Below, piece by piece: positions 5,190 to 11,386 of a stretch of 11,386 nt of DNA (position 1 is the first letter of the stretch; each line of letters begins with the position of its first letter). The position numbers and the translations under genes are program-made. This stretch comes from CAZDOD01 sp964506935. Its GTDB lineage: Bacteria; Desulfobacterota; Zymogenia; Zymogenales; Zymogenaceae. The stretch spans positions 1-11,386 of the forward strand of contig CAZDOD010000090.1 in assembly GCA_964506935.1 (NCBI GenBank), given 5' to 3'. The notes under the pieces were generated by a model, which saw nothing but the letters and a program-made list of their open reading frames with translations, had not been told where the DNA came from and ran no database searches.

Positions 5190-6245
5190 ATGGATAAATA
5201 TGTAATTGGGATAGTTCACAATGTCCCTGTATTTAACGGAAAAGCGTTTTATAAGGCGTCACAGGATGTCCTGGTACAGGTCGATGCCGTAAGAGAGACA
5301 ACAGAAGAATTGGGTTACAAAACGGTATGCATTCCGTTCACAAAAGATATCAACGATTTTCTCACGGAGATCAGAAATGAGAAAGTAAACCTCATTTTCA
5401 ACCTCTGTGAGACGGTCGATGAAGACCCCAAGCTAGCATGGCAGCCGCCCGCGATTATGGAATATCTCGGGATACCCTTTTCGGGCTCATCATCAGAAGC
5501 CATACATATTACGACCGACAAGATCGTGACCAAAAAAATCCTTACCGCCTCAGGAATCAAAACGCCGGGGTATTTTCTATACGACGGACACCAAATTTCG
5601 ATTCCAACGGAATTCAAATTCCCGGCCATAGCAAAACCAAGATTTGAGGATGCAAGCATTGGTATAAATCAGGATTCGATTTTTGAAAACGAAGACGAAC
5701 TCAGGTCTAGGATATACGACTTTTATGCCTATTACGGACCCCTGATCGTAGAAGAGTACATCAACGGAAGGGAGTTTAATGTCTCAGTATTCGGGTATCC
5801 AAAACCCAGCGTGCTCCCCGTGGCCGAGATAATCTTCAAGGATTACCCAAAGGATTTTTATCGGATCTTGACGTATCGAGCAAAATGGGAAGATAACTCC
5901 TTTGAGTTTCAAAATAGCTCGCGTGTATTCCCGGACGAAATCGATCCAAATTTGGACGAAAATATAACAAAAACAACGATTGACTCTTTTCACCTCTTTA
6001 AGCTCAGAGACTACTGCAGGGTTGATATGAGAGTTAATGAAAATGACGATGTCTTTGTTTTGGAGGTAAACGCAAATCCGTGTCTTAGCCCCGATGCAGG
6101 ATTTCCCGCCGCAATAGAAAGGGCCGGAATATCCTATTCCGATATGATCGGCATGTTCGTAGACTTCTTGAAACTCCGATCGGAACAGGATGTAGAGACT
6201 TCAAAAGGTCTCGGCAAAAGGGGAGAAGACACCGTCTATCTTTAG
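5190..6245 (+). CDS. ATP-grasp ligase of the D-alanine-D-alanine ligase superfamily (second of a pair)
   Basis: A 351-residue paralogue of the preceding gene, clearly diverged. It has FNLCET (70-75) in place of NIAEG, PFSGSS (96-101), AKPRFEDASIGI (148-159, Lys149), VEEYINGREFNV (187-198), YCRVDM (275-280, Arg277 and Asp279) and LEVNANP (291-297) with Glu292 and Asn294 as likely Mg ligands. All core ATP-grasp positions remain, so it should be active. The glycine-rich loop is altered (EDAS instead of EGSS), which suggests a different substrate from the first enzyme. A tail of about 25 charged residues follows the domain. The start lies 2 nt after the upstream stop with only a weak AAAAGG, implying translational coupling. 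A pair could form two successive amide bonds or act as a heterodimer; neither can be decided here. Confidence 0.85.
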   Translation: MDKYVIGIVHNVPVFNGKAFYKASQDVLVQVDAVRETTEELGYKTVCIPFTKDINDFLTEIRNEKVNLIFNLCETVDEDPKLAWQPPAIMEYLGIPFSGSSSEAIHITTDKIVTKKILTASGIKTPGYFLYDGHQISIPTEFKFPAIAKPRFEDASIGINQDSIFENEDELRSRIYDFYAYYGPLIVEEYINGREFNVSVFGYPKPSVLPVAEIIFKDYPKDFYRILTYRAKWEDNSFEFQNSSRVFPDEIDPNLDENITKTTIDSFHLFKLRDYCRVDMRVNENDDVFVLEVNANPCLSPDAGFPAAIERAGISYSDMIGMFVDFLKLRSEQDVETSKGLGKRGEDTVYL

Positions 6246-6591
6246 CGGAGCACGTAACATAGAGCACTATCAGACTACGGTGATTTTTTAAAAGGCCTCG
6301 CCTGGAAAATCGCATGGCATTTTTGCATCCCGATTGAAGGATGTGGTTGAAATCAACAGTGATTCGCCTGTCCTTGAGTTCAAAGTTGCCGAAAGAGACA
6401 TCGAAGACTCCCCAGTTAGTAAGTGAAGGTGGCTTGGACTCTAAAAACATTCGAGACACATCATCCACAGGGGCGAGTCTTGGGATTCTTTTAAAATCGT
6501 AGACGCAAAATGAAAAAATGACGATCTTTTTTTTGAAAACAATATTTATAATGATTAAGTCTGTATTTTTATTGGGAAAGCTTATCTGAAC
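6246..6591. other. 346-nt spacer, possibly with decayed coding sequence
   Basis: No intact gene. A plus-strand frame without ATG is open from 6292 to a TGA at 6424-6426 and reads protein-like near its end (VVEINSDSPVLEFKVAERD). A minus-strand frame from 6468 also reads well through GVFDVSFGNFELKDRR before running antisense through the ATP-grasp gene. Either may be a relic or a dispersed repeat. Close to the next gene a TATAAT (6547-6552) stands without a good -35 and may be the -10 of a promoter for the M20 homologue. No clear terminator was found for the ATP-grasp pair. Confidence 0.4.
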
Positions 6592-7998
6592 ATGCTTTTA
6601 AAAAAGAAAATAGAACTCGTTTCCCTTCATGACATCTACGATGCTATAGAAGGTGAGTTTGATGATCATCTGAAATCCTGCCGGGATTTTCTCAGACAAA
6701 AGAGCATTTCCGCAACAGGGAATGGGATTCGAGAGACGGCCAATATCATCAGAGGATTCATCGCGGAGCTGGGAGGAAACGTCGAGTATGAGGGAGATCC
6801 GGCTTATCCGATTATCTATGGACGAGTCGACAGAAAAAGAAAAAAGACACTGATCATCTACGGGATGTATGACGTCCAGCCCGCCGAAGAGACAAATTGG
6901 ATCAGCCCTCCATTTGAGGCTAAAATACATTCACTTCCCAATTTGGGAGAATGCATAGTCGCCCGCGGCGCAGTAAATTCAAAGGGAGCACTCTGTGGCG
7001 TCTTCAATGTTTTGAGGATGATCAATAAAATGGGCGATCTGCCGCTCAATATCATCTTCACCATAGAGGGTGAGGAGGAAATCGGAAGCCCCCACTTTGA
7101 GGAGTTTATTTTTAAACGTCAAAAGGAGCTTGTCGGAAGCGGCGCCGTGGATTTCGATTTTTCCCAGGATTCGGTAGGGAATGTTTCCATGCACCTCGGC
7201 CTCAAGGGAATCGTCTATATGGATCTCATATGCAGGGGTGGGAAGAAGGGAGGCCCAACCGACACATCCCTCCACGGCTCCGACAGCGCCTGGATTTCAT
7301 CGCCGGTATGGCGGCTCATTTATGCCTTGAGCTCACTTACCGATGAAAAGGAGAATATCAAAATTCCCGGTCTCTACGAAAACGTTACGGGACCCAGTGC
7401 TGATGATCAAAAGCTTTTAGAAAAACTGGCAACTACTTTTAACGAAAAGCGTTTTCTTAAAGAGATGAGGAGCCTGTGCTTCAAATCAGATTACCATGGC
7501 ATCGAGCTCTTAAAACAGGGACTATATGCGCCTGTTCTGAATATCAACGGATTCCACTCGGGATACACGGGGCCCGCCACAAAGACGATTCTCCCCAGAA
7601 AGGCCACGGCTAAAATCGACATCCGTTTCGGTCCGGGCACGGAACCGGAGGAGGTTGTAAAAAAGCTGCAGGAATATCTGATTGAGCGGGGCTTTGATGA
7701 TATCGAAGTAGTTGTTAGAGAAAAGTACACCTGGTCGAAGACAGATTTCTCAGAACCGATAGTCCAGAAGATGGTCTCGGCATATCAGTCTCACGGGATC
7801 GAACCCGAGATATGGCCGATAGCAACATGGACGGCGCCATATTTCGTTTTTTCGAGGATATTGGGGCTTCCGGTCGTATCGGGTGGTCTCGGACACGGCG
7901 GGAAAGAACACGTTGCAAATGAATATATGACGGTCAGGGGACTTATGGATTTTGAAAAGTTTGTCGCGACCTTTCTATACCTGATGGCGGATTATTGA
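6592..7998 (+). CDS. M20-family metallohydrolase homologue with altered metal site
   Basis: A 468-residue protein with the M20 peptidase layout: catalytic domain, inserted dimerisation domain (about 205-335), catalytic domain. Recognisable positions: YGMYDVQP (90-97), ARGAVNSKG (124-132), EGEEEIGS (159-166, base and ligand pair Glu162/Glu163), SQDS (Asp193), LHGS (His228 of the lid domain) and EHVANEY (His440). Canonical dipeptidases have GHYD and RGxxDDKG; here the His ligand is Met92 and the bridging Asp is Asn129. M20 enzymes hydrolyse peptide or amide bonds with two zinc ions; this protein may use one metal, other ligands, or have another activity. No signal peptide, so cytoplasmic. It lies 346 nt after the ATP-grasp pair and 45 nt before ppcA, all on the same strand. 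The ribosome site is weak; ATG 6592 is the first start. Confidence 0.8.
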   Translation: MLLKKKIELVSLHDIYDAIEGEFDDHLKSCRDFLRQKSISATGNGIRETANIIRGFIAELGGNVEYEGDPAYPIIYGRVDRKRKKTLIIYGMYDVQPAEETNWISPPFEAKIHSLPNLGECIVARGAVNSKGALCGVFNVLRMINKMGDLPLNIIFTIEGEEEIGSPHFEEFIFKRQKELVGSGAVDFDFSQDSVGNVSMHLGLKGIVYMDLICRGGKKGGPTDTSLHGSDSAWISSPVWRLIYALSSLTDEKENIKIPGLYENVTGPSADDQKLLEKLATTFNEKRFLKEMRSLCFKSDYHGIELLKQGLYAPVLNINGFHSGYTGPATKTILPRKATAKIDIRFGPGTEPEEVVKKLQEYLIERGFDDIEVVVREKYTWSKTDFSEPIVQKMVSAYQSHGIEPEIWPIATWTAPYFVFSRILGLPVVSGGLGHGGKEHVANEYMTVRGLMDFEKFVATFLYLMADY

Positions 7999-8023
7999 GG
8001 TTAAAAGTCCGAATAGTTAAAAT
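7995..8023 (+). promoter_or_regulatory. possible promoter of ppcA
   Basis: TTGAGG (7995-8000), 17-nt spacer, TAAAAT (8018-8023), overlapping the end of the M20 gene. Predicted start near 8030 gives a leader of about 14 nt, which lacks a clear Shine-Dalgarno. Co-transcription with the M20 gene is equally possible. Confidence 0.35.
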
Positions 8024-8043
8024 CTAAAGATTTTTTTTGAAAA

Positions 8044-9513
8044 ATGAAAGAGAAATACAAAATACCAAAATGCATGAGCACCCAGCACCCCGATAATGTA
8101 AATTCACCCTTTTTTTCTGAAAGTGTCGAACTGGGTGGCGAAGATGAAGTTCAGGAGGCATACTATGCCTTTTCACATCTGGGATGTGACGAACAGATGT
8201 GGGATTGCGAGGGCAAGGAAGTAGACAACTACGTGGTCAAGAAACTTCTAACAAAATATTCAAATTATTTTAATAACAATATCCTCGGAAAGGATCTGTT
8301 TCTCACTCTAAGGGTGCCGAATCCTACCGTAGAAAAGGCCGAGGCTAAAATATTACTCGAAACCCTAGAAAGCATTCCCCGATCATTTGACGCATCAAAA
8401 CTTTTTTATAAAACCGATATAGCGCCGATATTTGAGGTGATACTCCCAATGACGGCATCCTCTAAATGCCTCAACAGGATCTATAGATACTACGCAGATT
8501 TTATAATTGGCAGGGAGCGTAGGCCTTTCAGTGAAGGCGACATTACTATTTCCGAATGGATTGGAGAATTTAAACCTAAAAGGATCAACGTAATACCGCT
8601 TTTTGAGGATATGAGGGGCATGCTCGAGGCACATACTATGGCGAGAGAATATCTATCAAATAAGAAAGTCGAACATCAAAGGATCTTTTTGGCAAGGTCC
8701 GACCCCGCCATGAATTATGGTCTGGTAAGCGCCACGTTATTAAATAAGATAGCCCTTAAGAGACTAAATATTTTATCGGGTGATATAGGTGTCGATATCT
8801 ACCCGATCATCGGCCTCGGCTCCGCACCCTTCAGGGGAAATCTAAAGCCTCATACGGTAGACAGGATCGAAAAGGAATACCCAAGCGTCCATACATTCAC
8901 AATACAGTCGTCATTCAAATATGATTATCCACCCGACCAGGTAAGGTCGGCCGTAGATAAATTGATGAAAAAGGAAAGGCAGCCCCCCCTAGAGGTGGAT
9001 GAAGAGAAATGTCTCGAAATTGTTTTGAAGTACAGCAAGAGATATAAAGAACAGGTGATTGAACTGGCCGATTTAATCAACCATATGGCAAAATATATAC
9101 CCGATAGGAGAAAAAGAAAGCTTCATGTCGGTCTCTTCGGTTATGCGAGAGAGATGGAGGGGATAAAACTGCCGAGGGCGATAAAATTTACAGCGGCTCT
9201 ATATTCCGTGGGCATTCCACCGGAAATTCTCGGACTAGATGCCTTGAGCAGTGACGATCTGGACTTCTTGAAAAAGACTTATATCTTTTTTATGGAAGAT
9301 CTAAAAGAATCCCTCCAATTCTTCAATCCCGATACCCCATTTTTACCGAAAGGCATAAAAAAGACGATCGAAAAACTGGGCATAGAGTATACTACAGATC
9401 AAGAGTATAAGGAGATTACGGATTCAATTATAAGCTCAATAGAAAAAGATGATAAAAATGATATGAGTGAAAAATCACTAAGTGCGGCCAACATAAGGAG
9501 ATTTTTAGGCTGA
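8044..9513 (+). CDS. ppcA: phosphoenolpyruvate carboxylase, archaeal type
   Basis: Catalyses PEP + bicarbonate to oxaloacetate + phosphate in the cytoplasm, replenishing C4 acids. The 489-residue length fits the short archaeal type (PF14010) rather than the roughly 900-residue bacterial PEPC. Family signatures are all present: CMSTQHPDN near the start (10-18), an ELGGEDEVQEAYYAFSHLGC region (29-48), EVILPMT (131-137), LFEDM (186-190), RSDPAMNYG (218-226), GSAPFRG (259-265) and QSSFKYDYP (288-296). The start is supported because STQHPDN sits close to the N-terminus in homologues. The gene appears intact to TGA 9511-9513. This type is uncommon in bacteria, so transfer from archaea somewhere in its history is likely (inference). 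It may be monocistronic or follow the M20 gene. Confidence 0.95.
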   Translation: MKEKYKIPKCMSTQHPDNVNSPFFSESVELGGEDEVQEAYYAFSHLGCDEQMWDCEGKEVDNYVVKKLLTKYSNYFNNNILGKDLFLTLRVPNPTVEKAEAKILLETLESIPRSFDASKLFYKTDIAPIFEVILPMTASSKCLNRIYRYYADFIIGRERRPFSEGDITISEWIGEFKPKRINVIPLFEDMRGMLEAHTMAREYLSNKKVEHQRIFLARSDPAMNYGLVSATLLNKIALKRLNILSGDIGVDIYPIIGLGSAPFRGNLKPHTVDRIEKEYPSVHTFTIQSSFKYDYPPDQVRSAVDKLMKKERQPPLEVDEEKCLEIVLKYSKRYKEQVIELADLINHMAKYIPDRRKRKLHVGLFGYAREMEGIKLPRAIKFTAALYSVGIPPEILGLDALSSDDLDFLKKTYIFFMEDLKESLQFFNPDTPFLPKGIKKTIEKLGIEYTTDQEYKEITDSIISSIEKDDKNDMSEKSLSAANIRRFLG

Positions 9514-9528
9514 ATCACCCAAAAATCT
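9499..9528. repeat. inverted repeat spanning the convergent ends of ppcA and the glycosyltransferase gene
   Basis: AGATTTTTAGG (9499-9509) and CCCAAAAATCT (9518-9528) pair at 10 of 11 positions around an 8-nt loop containing the ppcA stop codon. T comes first and A last, the opposite of a normal bidirectional terminator, so intrinsic termination is doubtful. It may still mark the 3' ends of both mRNAs. Confidence 0.45.
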
Positions 9529-10673
9529 TACGGGATCTTTATCGTCCTCCCCTTCCATACGATACCCTCTTTTCCCATAGCAGCGATCATCGCCCTCCCA
9601 AACATCCCTATCCACATAAGTGCACCTACGGGTAGCATCAATGCCTGAGAAAAGGTAAGGCCGAATGGCCCCACTGCGGTCAAGAACATAACTATTCCCA
9701 GAAAAACCTCTATCGCCGGAAAGATCAATTGGCTGGAGACGAAATCCGCACCAAAAGGTAAAAATAGTATCTTTGCCGCCGGCAGGACGAACAGAAAAAA
9801 ATAGAAAGATGCAAGAAGCAGCGACGCCAGTATCGACCTTTTTGCCATCGAGTAGAGATAGCGGGTAAGCCCCTCCCACAGGGCCGGTGGGGGGCCGTGA
9901 AGCTTCGCCCTAGCGATTTTTGCCCCGGAAAGGAGCTTTATACTCCCCCCCCTCTTTTTCAGTGTCCTCGAGAGTCTTACACCCTCACGTATACTCTCGC
10001 TTGCCGTGCTGTGGCCCCCTATCTTCTTGTATGTATTTCTCTCAATCATCATGCACTGTCCGTTGGCGAATGCGGCAAGCGGCTCCCACGGCCAGTCCAT
10101 GGCATAGGCGGGAAAGAACAAAAAGAGGTGAAAATATTTAAAGGGGGCAAGAAGCTCCTCCCAAAACCCCTCCTTTACCTGATAGGGTAACATCGATACG
10201 ATCCCAGCCCCCCTCTTTCTGGCGGTGGCCGCCATCATGGTCAGGGCCTTCCGATCCAAAATGACGTCAGCATCAAGAAACAACAGATACTGACCGCGAG
10301 AGACCTGGGCGGCCTGATACTGTGAATAGGTCTTCCCGAACCAGTGTGGAGCGATTGACCTCCCCCTCAAAAGTTTCACCCTGTCATCGGTCATTGCAAA
10401 ATTATCCACGATCTGGGCCGTATTGTCGGTCGAGGAATCGTCAAGCACGATAACCTCGAATCTCGGAAGGTCCTGTGCGAGTACCGACCTCAAACACGCC
10501 CCGATATTTTTTGCCTCGTTACGCGCGGGGATTAGGACAGATACGGTGGGGAGCTGATCCCTAAGGAGAGTGTCTCTCGGCTCCTTGATCTTCATCTTGT
10601 TCATTATGATGTTGATGAAAAGGGCGAGAAGTATAACCAGTGTAATAATATCATAGAAACTGAATAACTCCAT
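9528..10673 (-). CDS. membrane-bound family 2 glycosyltransferase
   Basis: 381 residues from ATG 10673. One N-terminal membrane segment (about 6-24) is followed by a cytoplasmic GT-A domain: SVLIPARNE (45-53), VIVLDDSSTDNT (74-85), GKTYSQYQAA (113-122) and FLDADV (132-137), the DxD that holds the metal and nucleotide sugar. Three C-terminal membrane segments (about 277-300, 311-333, 341-365) end in VWKGRTIKI. This layout matches the GT2 group that includes hydroxychlorobactene glucosyltransferase (CruC-like), so a lipid or carotenoid acceptor at the inner membrane is possible; the substrate is unknown. The usual acidic ED before the acceptor helix reads REGVRLSR here. Start choice: AGGAG is 5 nt before this ATG and a promoter lies just upstream, so the longer TTG frame from 10730 is rejected. 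Confidence 0.85.
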   Translation of the reverse strand: MELFSFYDIITLVILLALFINIIMNKMKIKEPRDTLLRDQLPTVSVLIPARNEAKNIGACLRSVLAQDLPRFEVIVLDDSSTDNTAQIVDNFAMTDDRVKLLRGRSIAPHWFGKTYSQYQAAQVSRGQYLLFLDADVILDRKALTMMAATARKRGAGIVSMLPYQVKEGFWEELLAPFKYFHLFLFFPAYAMDWPWEPLAAFANGQCMMIERNTYKKIGGHSTASESIREGVRLSRTLKKRGGSIKLLSGAKIARAKLHGPPPALWEGLTRYLYSMAKRSILASLLLASFYFFLFVLPAAKILFLPFGADFVSSQLIFPAIEVFLGIVMFLTAVGPFGLTFSQALMLPVGALMWIGMFGRAMIAAMGKEGIVWKGRTIKIP

Positions 10674-10678
10674 GTCTA

Positions 10679-10683
10679 CTCCT
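10679..10683 (-). promoter_or_regulatory. Shine-Dalgarno site that fixes the glycosyltransferase start
   Basis: AGGAG on the minus strand, 5 nt before ATG 10673. It decides between this ATG and a TTG 57 nt upstream, which has no ribosome site and is itself part of the -35 box. Confidence 0.65.
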
Positions 10684-10700
10684 GGACAAACCTTCGATAG

Positions 10701-10730
10701 ATAATAACAGAAACACCCTTTTAAGGTCAA
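10701..10730 (-). promoter_or_regulatory. sigma70-type promoter of the glycosyltransferase gene
   Basis: Minus strand: TTGACC (10725-10730), 18-nt spacer, TATTAT (10701-10706) preceded by TGT, an extended -10. Predicted start near 10694, leader of about 20 nt. It shows that the gene can be transcribed separately from the upstream dehydratase-family gene. Confidence 0.65.
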
Positions 10731-10784
10731 TCATTTTTAGGAAACATATGACACACGCTCCCGCCAATCACAAACACTCCCCCT

Positions 10785-10837
10785 CCTGATTTAATTTGAT
10801 AAGGGAGTTGGGAATCGAGATTCACAAAAAAATCAGG
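10785..10837 (-). repeat. hairpin at the 3' end of the dehydratase-family gene
   Basis: CCTGATTT (minus strand, 10830-10837) pairs with AAATCAGG (10785-10792). After a small internal loop, TTTG pairs with CAAA, and an inner GAATC/GATTC pairing is also possible. It overlaps the stop codon at 10833-10835. No U-tract follows the 3' arm, so it is a candidate mRNA 3'-end structure rather than a standard terminator. Confidence 0.35.
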
Positions 10838-11386
10838 TCTCTATCCCCGCAAGCTTCTTTACAAGCCTTTTCTTTTCCTCGATATCATATGTCCCTATGA
10901 TGGCGATATTCTCCATGACAGGCGATCCCCCCCCGTGGATGCCAGCGTACTGCATAACCCCACCGAGCGCCGATACGGTCGCATCAGAGATCAGACGAAA
11001 GCATCGGTACTGGTCTTCGGCAGATATATCGTCCTTCCGCTTCATGTATTTCTTTAGAAGATGCCCCACCTCAGGGCTCAAAAATTCGTCGTCGTAAGGG
11101 AGCGTCGCCGGAAGCCCGCCGGCCAGGTCGCAGAGTATCTCATACTCATGGAAGATGTTGAGCCCCGCATGGCGCCTGCCGGCGTTGCAGTAGACCACAT
11201 TCGGTATCTGAGTACCGGAAGGATGCTTTTCACTCTCGATCGCCGCCGCAACACCTGCAGCATACGTCAGCTCGGCCACACTCACAAGCTCTGCGAGCTT
11301 GTCTCTGACATGGGTCGACTTCTCGATACCGTTATATTCCGAAACCAGGGCAGACGCACCCATCATGATGTCGGTCACCGCCGGCT
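10833..11386 (-). CDS. 4-hydroxybutyryl-CoA dehydratase / 4-hydroxyphenylacetate 3-hydroxylase family protein, C-terminal part (cut by window edge)
   Basis: The frame is open to the right edge; GTG 11378 is internal, since the codons before it (Pro-Ala) continue the frame. About 184 C-terminal residues of a protein normally near 490 are visible. Family features are TDIMMGASALVSEYNG, HPSGTQIPN, a CDLAGGLPATLP segment, and GIHGGGSP in the last quarter, followed by a charged KKRLVKKLAGI end typical of 4-hydroxybutyryl-CoA dehydratase (AbfD). That enzyme uses FAD and a 4Fe-4S cluster to convert 4-hydroxybutyryl-CoA to crotonyl-CoA in anaerobic aminobutyrate or succinate metabolism. The cluster ligands lie upstream, outside the window, so dehydratase cannot be separated from other members of the family. 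Distinct from the glycosyltransferase downstream, which has its own promoter. Confidence 0.8.
   Translation of the reverse strand, partial: PAVTDIMMGASALVSEYNGIEKSTHVRDKLAELVSVAELTYAAGVAAAIESEKHPSGTQIPNVVYCNAGRRHAGLNIFHEYEILCDLAGGLPATLPYDDEFLSPEVGHLLKKYMKRKDDISAEDQYRCFRLISDATVSALGGVMQYAGIHGGGSPVMENIAIIGTYDIEEKKRLVKKLAGIET

Noticed and set aside
4186..6245. Calling the ATP-grasp pair cell-wall D-Ala-D-Ala ligases (ddl)
   Set aside because: Superfamily motifs fit, but the C-terminal signatures differ from Ddl, there are two divergent copies, and no murein genes are adjacent.
6085..6468. 127-residue minus-strand ORF
   Set aside because: Its C-terminal half is antisense to the end of the second ATP-grasp gene and there is no ribosome site; only its first part is mentioned as a possible relic.
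10674..10730. Longer glycosyltransferase frame starting at TTG 10730
   Set aside because: The TTG is part of the TTGACC -35 box, has no ribosome site, and the 19 extra residues precede a well-placed ATG with AGGAG and a membrane segment.
11376..11378. GTG at 11378 as the start of the last gene
   Set aside because: The reading frame continues to the window edge with family-like residues, and the visible part aligns only with the C-terminal region, so the gene is truncated by the window.
1..11386. CRISPR arrays, insertion sequences, tRNA or rRNA genes
   Set aside because: No regularly spaced direct repeats, transposase-like frames with terminal repeats, or tRNA/rRNA-like sequences were found on reading both strands.

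Overview
The window looks like a chromosomal segment of an anaerobic bacterium, most plausibly of the Desulfobacterota (deltaproteobacterial) type. This is inferred from gene content only: an ArsR/permease/thioredoxin/ArsF/ArsG-type arsenic operon, an archaeal-type PEP carboxylase, a pair of D-Ala-D-Ala-ligase-like ATP-grasp enzymes and the end of a 4-hydroxybutyryl-CoA dehydratase-family gene. Sigma70-like promoters and Shine-Dalgarno sites show that it is bacterial despite the archaeal-type PEP carboxylase. No rRNA, tRNA, CRISPR array, transposase or integrase was seen.

Region 1 (1-3091, minus strand) is one arsenic-resistance operon. A consensus-like promoter with an inverted repeat over its -10 box leads into arsR (TTG start). 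It is followed by a 10-TM-type permease (PF03773/ArsP-like), a 77-residue redox thioredoxin, a membrane-anchored CxxC protein of the ArsF family and, overlapping it by ATGA, the N-terminal part of an ArsG/CcdA-like membrane protein cut by the window edge. ArsR would sense the metalloid, the thioredoxin and ArsF/ArsG parts would move electrons or reduce substrate at the membrane, and the permease and ArsG would export product.

Region 2 (3092-4185) is mostly non-coding. It holds a good promoter followed at its predicted start site by a long hairpin and a U-tract (candidate small RNA or attenuator), further foldable leader sequence, a 125-residue coiled-coil lipoprotein gene, a strong 11-bp hairpin, and an 11-codon upstream ORF whose stop overlaps the next gene's start.

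Region 3 (4186-7998, plus strand) holds two tandem ATP-grasp ligases of the D-Ala-D-Ala ligase superfamily, 2 nt apart, then a 346-nt spacer and an M20-family metallohydrolase homologue in which two canonical metal ligands are replaced. Ligases plus an amidohydrolase-fold protein suggest making and trimming an amide-linked small molecule, but the product is unknown. This is the part most likely to be undescribed.

Region 4 (8044-9513, plus) is ppcA, archaeal-type PEP carboxylase, which supplies oxaloacetate. Region 5 (9528-11386, minus) has a membrane-bound family 2 glycosyltransferase with its own promoter, and the C-terminal part of a 4-hydroxybutyryl-CoA dehydratase/4-hydroxyphenylacetate hydroxylase family protein running off the right edge. 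ppcA and the glycosyltransferase converge with only 14 nt between their stop codons, inside an inverted repeat.
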